A DNA stretch of 64,000 nt. Origin: Siphonodentalium dalli. Lineage: Eukaryota > Mollusca > Scaphopoda > Gadilida > Siphonodentaliidae. Position numbers and translations under genes: made by a program. Within the stretch, counting starts at the first letter, position 1, and the number at the start of each line of letters is the position of its first letter. The notes under the pieces are model-generated. The model saw only the letters and a program-made list of their open reading frames with translations. It did not search any database and had not been told where the DNA came from. Positions 1 through 10,349 of this stretch are shown piece by piece. The stretch is from assembly GCA_032622095.1 (NCBI GenBank), contig CP136061.1, positions 235,431,815-235,495,814 of the forward strand, in the 5' to 3' direction.

Positions 1-29
1 AGGGGTCGATTACTTAGGGCATTACTGTA
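1..29. mobile_element. Family D right end, cut by window edge
   Basis: The first 29 bases match the right arm of the palindromic D element, ending TTAGGGCATTACTGTA. The rest lies outside the window. Confidence 0.8.
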
Positions 30-201
30 TATCTGGCTGCTTTTGTTAAGATATTCAGTAATTATATGACAGAAACATATTTGTTCAGGTCATTACTGAG
101 GGCAAGAGGGCTGAGGTCACTTCATGCCCACTGCCTCTTTCAACATATCCAAATAAAGATTCTCAATTCAACTTCACTGATGAGCAGTTTTATTCATGCA
201 C

Positions 202-601
202 TTAACCCTTTACCCAACAGAACGGTCCTGTGCCAATGCATTCTCTTATATATTCGAGTCGACCATAGGTCGCCTCGCATATATAAGAGAATACATTGGC
301 TTAACACATATTAAAAATGATAAAATTGTCAAAGAATGTAGAAAAATATTATAAAAATTGTTTAAAAATGTAAGAAAAAATTATTAGGCCAATGCATTCT
401 CTTATATATGCGAGGCGACCTATATGGTTGACTCGCATACATAAGAGAATGCATTGGCACAGGGCATAACTGTAACCATCACAATGTGGTCAATGAACCG
501 GTTCCAATGATATCCATATTTGTATGGTTTTATTGAGACAGACCGAAGATATTTTAAGCTGTTGAAGCTTTATTTGGGCGTTTTGTTGGGTAAAGGGTTA
601 A
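202..601 (+). mobile_element. Family A piggyBac-like MITE, copy A1
   Basis: The element is bounded by TTAA on both sides, with ends TTAACCCTTTACCCAACA and TGTTGGGTAAAGGGTTAA. It holds two long palindromes with arms CCAATGCATTCTCTTATATA, at about 234-301 and 388-456, separated by an AT-rich spacer. The right third is unique to family A and carries GAGACAGACCGAAGATATTT. TTAA duplication plus CCC/GGG ends is the hallmark of piggyBac-type elements. There is no transposase, so it is non-autonomous. The spacer is longer than in most copies and resembles that of the 54379 copy. Confidence 0.88.
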
Positions 602-1069
602 TATATATCCACCACCCATACCTCTATCGCCTATATAAAACCTGCTCAATAAATGTTACCTTAATGTAGCTTAATTATGTCTACGTAGCTTTATTATGTT
701 AATACTACTTTCATGAAGTAATTATATATGTAAATTGAGCAGGTAACTATAGACAACGTCAACAAACCTAATTTATGTCATTATGATTTGGAATGTTTTT
801 TCATCCCTATATTACCGGATTTGTTACAAAATGTGAAAAAAGGAAATTTTCTTATTCCGTTCTGAACCATCTATACCCCATTTACAACACGTAAAGTTTC
901 AAACAATTATCAAAGAATTGAAGAACTGTCAACTGTCGATATGGTGAATACTGCCTCCTTGGGCTAATAAATGTAAGGGCATCATCAAAGAAACAAATGA
1001 AGCTCTGAGCGATGGATGAACAAAATATGTACATGTAGCTAATGCTGTTGCTTAAAGATGCATAATATG
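602..1069. other. Unassigned AT-rich sequence
   Basis: I see no gene or recognisable repeat here. The sequence is moderately complex and AT-rich. Confidence 0.5.
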
Positions 1070-1195
1070 AATTAACGCTCCCAAATTACTATTTCTTCGG
1101 CTTCGGGGTAAAAAATATTTGATTTGAGTCGAGGAACCCACCCGTCAAAGCTCAGAGTGATCAGATATCGATTTTTGAATTCGTTAATTCTCGAG
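1070..1195 (+). repeat. Dispersed repeat L, copy 1
   Basis: About 120 bp resemble 24040-24180. Both carry CCAAATTACTATTTCT-like sequence, then a TTTGAGTCGA box, a CTCAG box and a GATATC box in the same order. The family is unclassified and divergent. Confidence 0.5.
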
Positions 1196-2365
1196 ATGTG
1201 TACTTATTTGTGGCCTGGAGAAAAGTCGTCAAACAGACGGTCTCGGACAAAATTGGGGATGAAGATGGATAACTCTAAAATCAAGTGGTAATATGGGGAC
1301 CGTCTGATCGAATTGAGTACCTTTAAACTGTTTATGTCCCCACTCGGTTTAGGGGGGGGGGGGGGGGGGGGGTATGGGGGATATCACATCTATTGGTCTA
1401 ATGGACTCAGCAGGTGCTCAAATCCTCCTTGCGGACATAAACAGTTTAATTGACGGCACGAGCTACATATTCTATAATATATATATATATACATGTGTGT
1501 GTAAATGTGAGTTCCTGCAGAACCACTAGTTAGAGGATTGAAGCAGAATATAATGGATATAGCCAGTGATCCACCTGTCACGCAGACATGGAGAGCTCAG
1601 TACGATTTCTGATAAGTATGCTTGGCAAACAGTTTAATTTTAAAGCTGTCACATGGAAGACCCGGTTTTATTATACTGAATTAAAATTTTAATCATTACA
1701 TGGGGTGTAATCTCTATAGAACATAGTCACAATCAGTAATATAATTTCACACCACAGTGGGTGCATCAACCCTACGAATGCTGGCACATGCATTCTATGA
1801 TTTCACTATAATATAAGTAAATTTAACTACAGTAGTGCCATGAATGAGAATAAGATTGGCTAAAACTATGATGCAGGGACGTGGTAACAACAGGGTTTTC
1901 TCTTACTTTTTTGTCAAAATTTTTCAACAACTAGAAATTTTGTGCCTGAAGCAACACCAGATGGCTCCATCCATATAAGCATATTTGGGAATGAAATATA
2001 TAATAGTTAGTTGGGATTATAAGACAGAAAATAGGTTTCTAACCAAATCTAGTGTAAAATTGTGTTACAGACCATTAGATTTGATTATTTCCTACTTTAG
2101 ACTGAAATGACCGTCAATTAGAAATTTTACAATCATATTAAGGTGTTAGGTTAGAATTTTGGAGATACAAGTTGGAAAACTCCAATGCAAGGGGAGGGGG
2201 TGTGGATGAAGGGTTTACAAGATTTTACAATTGGAAATTCCAAGCTAGTCACCCCCACAATAAAGAACCCTCTTGCCATGTCCATGGTAGTACATGTATG
2301 TTTAGTAAGTTGGGATAAGGACTGGGGATATGCGCATAAGCCATGTATCGAAGTTCAAGCAGTTA
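1196..2365. other. Unassigned sequence with a G tract and TA microsatellite
   Basis: No gene is seen. A 21-base G run lies at 1352-1372 and a short TA/GT microsatellite at about 1478-1503. The remainder is unremarkable AT-rich DNA. Confidence 0.5.
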
Positions 2366-2765
2366 TTAACCCTTTACCCAACAGAAGGGCCCTGTGCCAA
2401 TGCATTCTCTTATATATGCGAGTCGACCATAGGTCGCCTCGCATATATAAGAGATTGCATTGGCTTAACACATTAAAAATTATAAAATTGTTAAAGAATG
2501 TAAGAATAAATGGTAAAAAGTGTTAAAAAAAGATTTTTTTTAGGCCAATGCATTCTCTTATATATGCGAGGCGACCTATGGTCGACTCGCATATATAAGA
2601 GAATGCATTGGCACAGGGCATAACTGTAACTATCACAATGTGGTCAAGGAGCCGGTTCCAATGATATCCATATGTGTATGGTTCTATTGAGACAGACCGA
2701 AGATATTTTAGGCTGTTGAATCTTTATTTGGCCGGTTTTGGCCGGTTTGTTGGGTAAAGGGTTAA
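2366..2765 (+). mobile_element. Family A MITE, copy A2
   Basis: A full-length copy of 400 bp with TTAA at both edges, both palindromic cores, and the typical spacer (AAAATTATAAAATTGTTAAA). The right end carries two GGCCGGTTTT units before TTGTTGGGTAAAGGGTTAA. Short open frames across it are artefacts of the palindromes. Confidence 0.9.
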
Positions 2766-3799
2766 CACTCAAATTCAGAGGGTATTGACAGTCTGCTGTT
2801 TCAATCATACTCGGTTTGTTGGAGAGATCTTCATTGAAAAATGAATTTGAGCATAACAGTGACATCAAAGAACCAGCATTGGATCATAAATTCATGCTCA
2901 CGTTTTAAGCTTTCCATAAACACTGTACATCACAAACTCACAGCCCCTGTCATTGATTGACTGTCTTCTTGAAAGACTTCTTCAATTTCATTCAGACAAC
3001 GAATATGTGTATAAATTATCAAATGTCACAATTTCCAGCAATTTTGGCTAACTTGGGAAGGGGTACTGTACTTCAAATCTATGCTGAGCCACTATATCTG
3101 GCATAAGCCCAATCAATTAGGGACCCTTGCTCAGTTAACCCCCCTTCGTGTTTAAACATATGCACCTATGATCCTCAGGGGGTGGGCCAAGTTTGGATTT
3201 CCGGGAATCACCGAGATGGGTTTCTTTGGGGACCCATGCCTGGTTAACCCCTTTATACAACTTGATAACACTTGCAGTATAATTTAATGTTTATCAAATG
3301 ATCTCATGTATGAATATTTAGACTCCACCTCACTATATTATCACGGCATATCAAAATAGAGATAATCATTATTGAAGTCGCTTCACTCCCATCTTTCGTT
3401 TTGGCTGATGCACGGTATGCAATACCAATTAACTTGACAAACGTTCTTTCCTTCCTGCACTCGATCCCTCTATACCCCCTCCTTGAACAATATTTTTCGG
3501 ATCTAACATGTTTTCCCCGTCTGCTAAACTTACCCTATATGGTATCTATTCTGATACCAAGGGTAAACTTTCCTTCTCCGGGGAAAAGACTTGATAAAAG
3601 CATTTGGGCTTGTTGTCTAATCCCCGTTTTGAACTCTATTATTATTTATGTCAAATTGTTTGTATGTATTACATGTTTTGTTCGAAATTAAATATTGTTT
3701 ACACCAAGCCCAATCAATGCATTATTTTCCTCAGAAATTGTATGGTAGGTATAAACAAAGGTTTGTACTTCAGTTTTTTCATATCATTTGTCAATGAGT
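2766..3799. other. Unassigned stretch, no gene recognised
   Basis: A 96-codon open frame at 3401-3691 shows no recognisable domain and lacks supporting context, so I do not call it a gene. Two similar GGGACCC(T/A)TGC..GGTTAACCCC phrases at about 3120-3145 and 3229-3252 look like a decayed local repeat. Confidence 0.45.
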
Positions 3800-4015
3800 T
3801 ACAGCAATGCCCTAAATAATCGACTCCTTAACCACAGCAGAATTATGGGTAACTTTTTAGGATTTAGTCGAAAATATGGCTTGTTGCATTCATCGGAAAG
3901 CTCTCACTGAGAGCTTTCTGATGAATGGCAACAAGCCATATTTCCGACTAAATCCTGAAAAGTTACCGATAATTCTGCTGTGGTTAAGGAGTTGATTATT
4001 TAGGGCATTACTGTA
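3800..4015. mobile_element. Family D palindromic MITE, full copy D2
   Basis: A 216-bp near-perfect palindrome. The ends are TACAG(C/T)AATGCCCTAAAT and ATTTAGGGCATTACTGTA, the arms are about 100 bp and the loop is very short (CTCTCACTGAGAG). The TA at each edge is the likely target duplication, fitting a Tc1/mariner-type non-autonomous element. The arms carry CTTAACCACAGCAGAATTAT, whose TTAA serves as a target for other elements elsewhere in the window. Confidence 0.88.
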
Positions 4016-4384
4016 TGCCCCTTGGATTGCAAACACAAATCACCCAATGTTACCCATTTTATTTACTATAATTGACCATTTTCAACCCAAAAGTAGACAA
4101 TGACAGAGAGAATTTCAGTAAATAAGCTTATTGTACCTGATAGAGCTATGATAGACTTGAGATATATTTGAAATAAAAAAAAGTTATTGTAGCAATTTCA
4201 AAATATTGTCTTGCAAGTGCAGATGTCAAAATTCAGGGGAGAGAATTCAGGCGATTTTCCTATAACAAAACACAAACTTGAACTGAATATTAAAATCATG
4301 TTATGCATCCAAATTTTTCACTTTTGTAAAATAATTAAACCTTCAAACCAGTAATGTCACATTCAACACAGGCTAAACTGGCAG
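4016..4384. other. Unassigned AT-rich sequence
   Basis: No gene, repeat or clear regulatory signal recognised. Confidence 0.5.
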
Positions 4385-4735
4385 TTAATATCCCTTTTTA
4401 TACTAAATACTCACTGATGAGAAGTTCCCATAGGAAATTTTCAGATAATAAGTTTAAAAAACAACAAAATGTCCCAGCAATGAATAAGAATGTTTCTAAA
4501 CTTGTATTATCTTATATTGTTATTGGGTCATATAGGAATCTGTGGAGAAAACATCATTTATATAGGCACATTTTGTTTATTATTCCATATATTGGCATGT
4601 TTCATATCAGTACACCTTTATCCACAGCAGTATATTAGGGTTGTGATGATTCATCTGCTTACTTGAACATTTGACCATTCCAATGAATACTTTTATAACT
4701 GGGTAGGAGAATCCATTTAGTACAGAAAGGGCTAA
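4385..4735 (+). mobile_element. Family E MITE interrupted by another repeat
   Basis: The left part (TATACTAAATACTCACTGAT, then TTTTCAGATAATAAG) and right part (GAGAATCCATTTAGTACAGA, then AAGGGCTAA) match family E. About 140 bp between them, roughly 4513-4656, are foreign to E. That segment matches the reverse complement of 12554-12707, including the first 20 bp of a hAT end (TAGGGTTGTGATGATTCATC). Confidence 0.7.
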
Positions 4736-4836
4736 ATAAATGTGAGCAGTTTCATCCCTGATACTGTGGAATTGTGGTGGCAGAAGTACTGAAAAGCATG
4801 GGACACAAACTTCACAAGGGCACTTTTACCCCCAAT

Positions 4837-5301
4837 TTAACTTGTTCTATACTAAATGGATTCATCCAGTCAGTTAAAAATGGTACATCGGAATGGTCTA
4901 TTATTCATTTGGAGTGATAAATAAAAGTGCAGAAGGAGCCATAATTATTGAGGGAAATGTTTAGATAATAAGTTTAACCCTTTGAGTGCCAGGGGCCGAT
5001 CTCATCGGCCCTAAACCTACAAAATAAGTCTGTTAAAGAATATAAGAATAAATTATTAAAATTGTAAAAAAAAAAAAAAATTGTTAGGCCAATGCATTCT
5101 CTTATATATGCGAGGCGACATATGGTCGACTCGCATATATAAGAGAATGCATTGGCACAGGGTATATGGGTTGATACAAAAATCGATCTGGCACTCAAAG
5201 GGTTAACAAACATAGGTATGTTTGTTGAACTTTGATATTATCAATACATTTCCTTTGGGAAAACTACTCATCAATGAAGCTCTAGTATAGACACAGTTAA
5301 A
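4837..5301 (-). mobile_element. Family E MITE, host of nested B1
   Basis: E ends flank this segment: TTCTATACTAAATGGATTCA on the left and CTACTCATCAATGAAGCTCT on the right, with TTAA at both outer edges. The two halves of the central E hairpin (AGATAATAAGTTTAA and AACAAACATAGG) are separated by a complete B element. Confidence 0.78.
4974..5206 (+). mobile_element. Family B piggyBac-like MITE, copy B1
   Basis: The ends are TTAACCCTTTGAGTGCCAGG and CTGGCACTCAAAGGGTTAA with TTAA on both sides. It has a small GGGCCGAT/ATCGGCCC hairpin near the left end, an A-rich spacer and a single palindromic core of the A/B/C type at about 5089-5158. It sits in the loop of an E element. Confidence 0.9.
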
Positions 5302-6149
5302 TGTACAGATGTTAGTCATGGGTAACGGTGGCAAGATCCCCAGCATGATCTTAGCTTACTTCAGCACCCACAGGATTCACTTGACATGGCTGTGGTATCT
5401 GTAGCTGTTCAGACTATATAATGACAGATATAATCCCTATAGGACGGTCCTCAGGGTAACTATAGCCAGTATGCGATATTAAAGGAAGAAAGCGCTCATC
5501 AAAATTGAAAGAATTCAAATCAACTTCACACAACACGACAATAGGTCATGTTATTAAACTTTAACAAGTATGACAGCCAGCGTGTTTAATGCATAATGAT
5601 TGCATTCAGACGGCTTTCAAATTGACATCTTCTTCTCGGGAGTTTGAATGAAGCAGTCTCTCTTCAAATGAAAATCACCCAGGCACGAAGAAGCCTATTT
5701 TAGTGCAAGTATAGGGGCGATAATACAATTTTATTGAATAGCGAGATAAACACGATTTTATTATTAGTTTACGAGTCGGCTACCGTGACTAATCTAAGAT
5801 AGTCATCTGAACAATAGAGAAAAATCCGCAGGAAATCATAAAAGCTGGACAAAATGACAGACGAGCATTGTATGTAATACTTGTTGATGATGAGACCATG
5901 GTTCCAATGAGCTTTTGACACACATCAGGAAGATAAAGTGGTCGCCAATATTAACAAATGATGGTCGTGAGGGTGGGAGCGTAATCATAAGTTGTCAATC
6001 AAACTGCGCCTCTTGATCAGAAAGGTCTCATAAAAGATTACTAAGCTCAGTATGGATTCCTGTTCAATTACCATGCTTAATAGCCTGCTTGACATTCTGC
6101 CCTGAAAACCATATTTAATACTTAGGTTGTTTAGTGATATAAGGACTCT
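5302..6149. other. Repeat-poor complex stretch, possible regulatory island
   Basis: No coding signal is seen. From about 5470 to 6060 the sequence is free of window repeats and rich in homeodomain-like words: TTTTATT, CATAAAAG, TGTCAATCA and AATGCATAATGATTGC. This is compatible with a conserved non-coding element. The regulatory reading is inference from word content only. Confidence 0.3.
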
Positions 6150-6645
6150 AAGTATGACTCAATTTTTCATTTAGTAAAGCCCTACGATGATTTGAATTCC
6201 GAAATACACCTAATAATATTAACTGTTTGGTCCTCCACCCCCCCCCCCCCCCAGCATCCAAATAGGTAAATAAATACCTGAAATACCTTTCTATACGAAC
6301 ATTATATTTCCCAGAAAGATGTATTAAAGTCATAAAAATTACAATGTGGACACGATAATTGGTCCCCAAACTACTGGTGCGCCATTTGTATTCATTGAAA
6401 TTCTGGAATCAGAAATGAAATTTGCGGAAATGGTTTGAGTGCAGAAAAAACAAAATTGAAACTGTTTTAGTTTCATGCACTGCTTTATCTTCATTTTAAT
6501 CATAACAATTATGTAGTACCATAAAAGTTCAGAGTGATGGCAGCTCAAATTGTTACGCGACTGCTGATTAATAATGTTGAACTGACAAGGAAACGATATC
6601 AAATTGACCAAAAAATATAAGAAACAAAACACATATTTTCAACAA
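6150..6645. repeat. Dispersed repeat M, copy 1
   Basis: About 480 bp are collinear with 13110-13565. Shared blocks in order include TCCCAGAAAG, GCCATTTGTATTCAT, AATTCTGGAA, TATGTAGTACCATAAA and ATATAAGAAACAAAACACAT. A 14-base C run sits at about 6239-6252. No coding capacity is evident. Confidence 0.6.
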
Positions 6646-6888
6646 TTTGTTCAATATTCTTCTGTGTATGCAGCTGAACCTCTAACCAGATTATATATCA
6701 GTATATACAATTCCATTTTATACATATTTTGGCAATCCAACGAGCCATGTAAATTTAAGTATTGTTCATGACAATATATTATAGACAAAAAAATTAGACA
6801 TTTATACCAACTTTGTTTGTTGACTTCTGAAAGGTTGTATCTCTCGAAAATGTAGTTTTACCGGAGAAAAAAAGAAAGAAATTCCCTC

Positions 6889-7091
6889 TAAACCTTTCAT
6901 GATGAGAGCTGTGCTGGTGCAGCATTAAAGATACTATGCCAGTGCATTCTATTATATATGCGAGTCTCCCATAGGCCAATCTATTTTCTTATAGCTGAGG
7001 GGCTCCCTATGGCTTACTCTCATATATAAGAGAATGCATTGGCACAGGGTTTTCACAAAATGTCAGGAAGCTCCAGTCACGAAAGGGTTAA
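6889..7091 (+). mobile_element. Family C piggyBac-like MITE, degenerate copy C1
   Basis: The left end resembles TTAACCCTTTCATGATGAGAG but is mutated (CTAAACC). The right end is CTCCAGTCACGAAAGGGTTAA. Between them is a rearranged palindromic core ending AGAGAATGCATTGGCACAGG. Confidence 0.7.
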
Positions 7092-7243
7092 ATGGCATTG
7101 GTACATGCTAACTTATACCTGTTCCTAGGGGTGAATAATTCAAAATATTCAATCAAACTGTAGATGATTTGACTTCATGAAGTAGGTCTCCCATATCCTG
7201 CTGGGTTGAGATCCATAGATTGTTAAGCTGCTTGAAAGCAAAC

Positions 7244-7536
7244 TACCGTAATGCCCTAATTAATCGACTGCTTAACACGTTGACTGTCAGCTACGAGTTA
7301 ACTTGTACTTTTTGCATGTAATTAAATGGGAGTCGGCAGTCAATGTGTTAACCACAGCAGAATTATGGGTAACTTTTCAGGATTTAGTCGGAAATATGGC
7401 TTGTTGCCATTCATTGGAAAGCTCTCCCCGAGAGCTTTCCGATGAATGGCAACAAGCCATATTTCCGACTAAATCCTGAAAAGTAACCCATAATTCTGCT
7501 GTGGTTAAGCAGTCAATTAATTAGGGCATTACTGTA
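7244..7536. mobile_element. Family D MITE D3, interrupted by element O
   Basis: D ends at both edges (TACCGTAATGCCCTAATTAA and GGGCATTACTGTA) and the typical hairpin centre CTCTCCCCGAGAG. The left arm is split at its CTTAACCACAG site by an 80-bp TTAA-flanked insertion. Confidence 0.85.
7272..7351. mobile_element. Element O: 80-bp TTAA-flanked mini-element inside D3
   Basis: The inserted sequence has inverted ends TTAACACGTTGACTG and CAGTCAATGTGTTAA and is flanked by TTAA. Removing it with one TTAA restores the D arm exactly. Ends of the form TTAACACxTTGACTG fit a piggyBac-like terminus of a family different from A, B, C and E. Confidence 0.75.
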
Positions 7537-7628
7537 TATACTAAGTGTCAATACACCAGTTAAGTTCACCTCTCATCCTTTAATAATGATTACATCATGA
7601 TCTGTCTATATACTACACAAATCGTATA

Positions 7629-7912
7629 TTAATCCTTCTATACTAAATATATACTCATTGGCCATTAGTTCCTTTAGGAAATGTTCAGATAATAAGTTCA
7701 ACAAATGTCCATAGGTACATGTAGGTCATTAGTTGAACTTAATATCTGAACATTTCCCACCAAAGAATATGAATCCGCCTGCCCTTTTATTAGCCCTTTT
7801 TTTTTAGCTGTTGTCAGCTCATTTTTCCTGAACATCCCACCAAAATGAACACTGGACCATATTCACTTTTAAAACTGAATTGGAGAATCCATTTAGTATA
7901 GAAAGAGTTTAT
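7629..7912 (+). mobile_element. Family E MITE, copy E3
   Basis: A nearly whole copy: TTAATCCTTCTATACTAAAT on the left, an imperfect AGTTGAACTT hairpin centre, and GAATCCATTTAGTATAGAAA on the right. The TTAA at the right edge is degenerate. Confidence 0.75.
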
Positions 7913-8049
7913 AAAGCTTGTTCTTTACTTACTTGAAATAATAGAAGTATATTGCAGAAGCAGCACTAAACAACAGAACCTGGAAAGATAAATATAGAAT
8001 ATGGTCAGCACTCTACATATTAAGTGAGGCAGCTGTGCAGAGGGTAGGA

Positions 8050-9012
8050 GTGTAGGGTGGGGGATTAATCGTGATACACATGTAGGGTGGGGGTTTAACC
8101 CTTTGAGTGCCAGGGGCCGATATTATCGGCCCTAAACCAACACAATAAGTCTGTTAAAGAATATAATAAAATATATTAAAATTGTAAAAAAAAAAATTTA
8201 AAAATAATAAAAATAAAAAAATTGTTAAGCCAATGCATTCTCTTATATATGCGAGGCGACCTATATAAGAGAATGCATTGGCACAGGGTATATGGGTTGA
8301 TACAAAAATCGGACCTGGCACTCAAAGGGTTAATTGTTTTACACATGTAGGGTGGGGGGATTAACCGTGATACACATGTAGGGTGGGGGATTAATCGTGA
8401 AACACATGTAGGGTGGGGGATTAATCGTGATACACATGTAGGGTGGGGGATTAATCGTGATACACATGTAGGGTGGGGGATTAATCGTGATACACATGTA
8501 GGGTGGGGGATTAATCGTGATACACATGTAGGGTGGGGGATTAATCGTGATACACATGTAGGGTGTGGGATTAATCGTGATACACATGTAGGGTGGGGGA
8601 TTAATCGTGATACACATGTAGGGTGGGGGATTAATCGTGATACACATGTAGGGTGGGGGATTAATCGTGATACACATGTAGGGTGGGGGTTTAATCGTGA
8701 TACACATGTAGGGTGGGGGATTAATCGTGATACACATGTAGGGTGGGGGATTAATCGTGATACACATGTAGGGTGGGGGATTAATCGTGATACACATGTA
8801 GGGTGGGGGTTTAATTGTTATACACATCTAGGGTGGGGGATTAATCGTGATACACATGTAGGGTGGGGGTTTAATTGTTATACACATGTAGGGTGGGGGA
8901 TTAATCGTGATACACATGTAGGGTGGGGGTTTAATTGTTATACACATCTAGGGTGGGGGATTAATTGTTATACACATGTAGGGTGGGGGATTAATCGTGA
9001 TACACATGTATA
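8050..9012. repeat. 30-bp minisatellite, split by a B element
   Basis: The unit is 30 bp, reading ACACATGTAGGGTGGGGGAT then TAATCGTGAT. About two units lie before 8095 and about 22 after 8334. Two unit types exist: one with ATTAATCGTGA and one with TTTAATTGTTA. They alternate between about 8790 and 8990. Because 30 is a multiple of three, it reads open as a 10-residue repeat on the minus strand; I do not regard that as a gene. Confidence 0.95.
8095..8333 (+). mobile_element. Family B MITE B2, inside the minisatellite
   Basis: A complete B element flanked by TTAA, inserted at the TTAA of a minisatellite unit of the TTTAATTGTT type. The left flank is GGGGGT and the right flank continues TTGTTTTACACATG. 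The core palindrome is shortened: one arm lacks the GGTCGACTCGCATATA part. Confidence 0.9.
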
Positions 9013-9390
9013 ACACTTTATGTTTAGCGTCAATCACCACCTTACTTTTTTTTGGCAAAAAATAATAATGAATTTTATTAATTATTGGCAGACTGCACAA
9101 TTCCATTTCCCCCCCCCAACGAGTATCCCTTGTGAAAATTCAGATACGAACATTTACTCTTAGTCCCTAGACAGATGCTTCATTCACATAACATGAATGT
9201 AAACAATAGTGTTATAATACTATATAAGTAACTTCAGAAACCTATATGAATAAATTAATAATGAATAATCACCACATTTCTCATTTAATTTTCAGAATCC
9301 TGGATGACGCTAAAGACAAACTTAATTATCCATGGCTTTATTCCTCCATTTTGATATAATTTGTCAATTGCATGTACATGTACAATTCTA
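9013..9390. other. Unassigned AT-rich sequence
   Basis: No gene or repeat recognised beyond short homopolymer runs. Confidence 0.5.
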
Positions 9391-9749
9391 TTAACCCTTT
9401 ACCCAACAGAACGGCCCTGTGCCAATGCATTCTCTTATATATGCGAGTCGACCATAGGTCGCCTCGCATATATAAGAGAATGCATTGGCTTAACACATTA
9501 AAAATTATAAAATTGTTAAAGAATGTAAGAAAGCCAATGCATTCTCTTATATATGCGAGGCGACCTATGGTCGACTCGCATATATAAGAGAATGCATTGG
9601 CACAGGGCATAACTGTAACTATCACAATGTGGTCAAGGAGCCGGTTCCAATGATATCCATATTTGTATGGTTCTATATATTGAGACAGACCGAAGATATT
9701 TTAGGCTGTTGAAGCTTTATTTGGCCGGTTTTGTTGGGTAAAGGGTTAA
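9391..9749 (+). mobile_element. Family A MITE A3, short-spacer form
   Basis: TTAA-flanked, with both palindromic cores and the A-specific right third. The spacer between the cores is reduced by about 40 bp compared with A2, as if part of it was deleted. Confidence 0.9.
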
Positions 9750-10062
9750 TCATGGCTGTGAGTGGTAAATTTAGCATTCAACACTAGTGTCCAACTAAAT
9801 CTAAACACTAAATTCAATTGTTTTTAGTGTGACTAGATAATCTTAGGCATGGAATGTTATACTACTAGAAATAAGATTATTATTGTACCAGGCCACCATT
9901 CGTAACTGAGGGTTAAAACTTCAATAATATTTAAAGTCTAAAGTGAATTGCAATATGCATATCTAATTGTGAGCAAACATTGCGATATGTATCATGTCGT
10001 AGTAGGGGTATATCATTTACAGTCCTAGCAGAGGGAGAGAGTTGTACCCCAATTCCACCAGC
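9750..10062. other. Unassigned sequence
   Basis: I see no gene or recognisable repeat. Confidence 0.5.
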
Positions 10063-10260
10063 ATTCTTGACTGGAGCTTCTTGAAATTTTACAAAAACCC
10101 TGTGCCAATGCATAGGGAGCCTTGCATATATAAGAGAATATACTGGCCTAACAATATTTACCTTGTGAATTCTCTTGTATATGTGAGGCTCTGTATTCGC
10201 ATACATGTATATAACAGAATACACTTGCATTATATGATCTTTAATATTTCTTTAATATAT
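10063..10260 (-). mobile_element. Degenerate family C MITE
   Basis: Contains decayed C words: GACTGGAGCTTCTTGAAATT, CCCTGTGCCAATGCAT, TATATAAGAGAATA and GATCTTTAATA. The ends have lost a clear TTAACCC, so the borders are approximate. Confidence 0.5.
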
Positions 10261-10349
10261 CCAATATACTAACTTAATTTGAGCTTGGTCCTGCAAAGTG
10301 CTTTAAAATACTGTATGATTTCCAAACTTTTGCCTTTTTGCCATTTATG

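Noticed and set aside
202-601. Direct and inverted repeats reminiscent of CRISPR
   Set aside because: The repeats are palindromes within dispersed TTAA elements. There are no regularly spaced unique spacers and the DNA is clearly eukaryotic.
3401-3691. 96-codon open frame with hydrophobic stretches
   Set aside because: No family recognised, AT-rich composition like its surroundings and no splice or promoter context; random frames of this length are expected in 64 kb.
8339-8827. 162-codon minus-strand frame encoding a perfect 10-residue repeat
   Set aside because: It is the direct result of a 30-bp minisatellite whose length is a multiple of three. There is no signal, no flanking gene structure, and the array is interrupted by a transposon.
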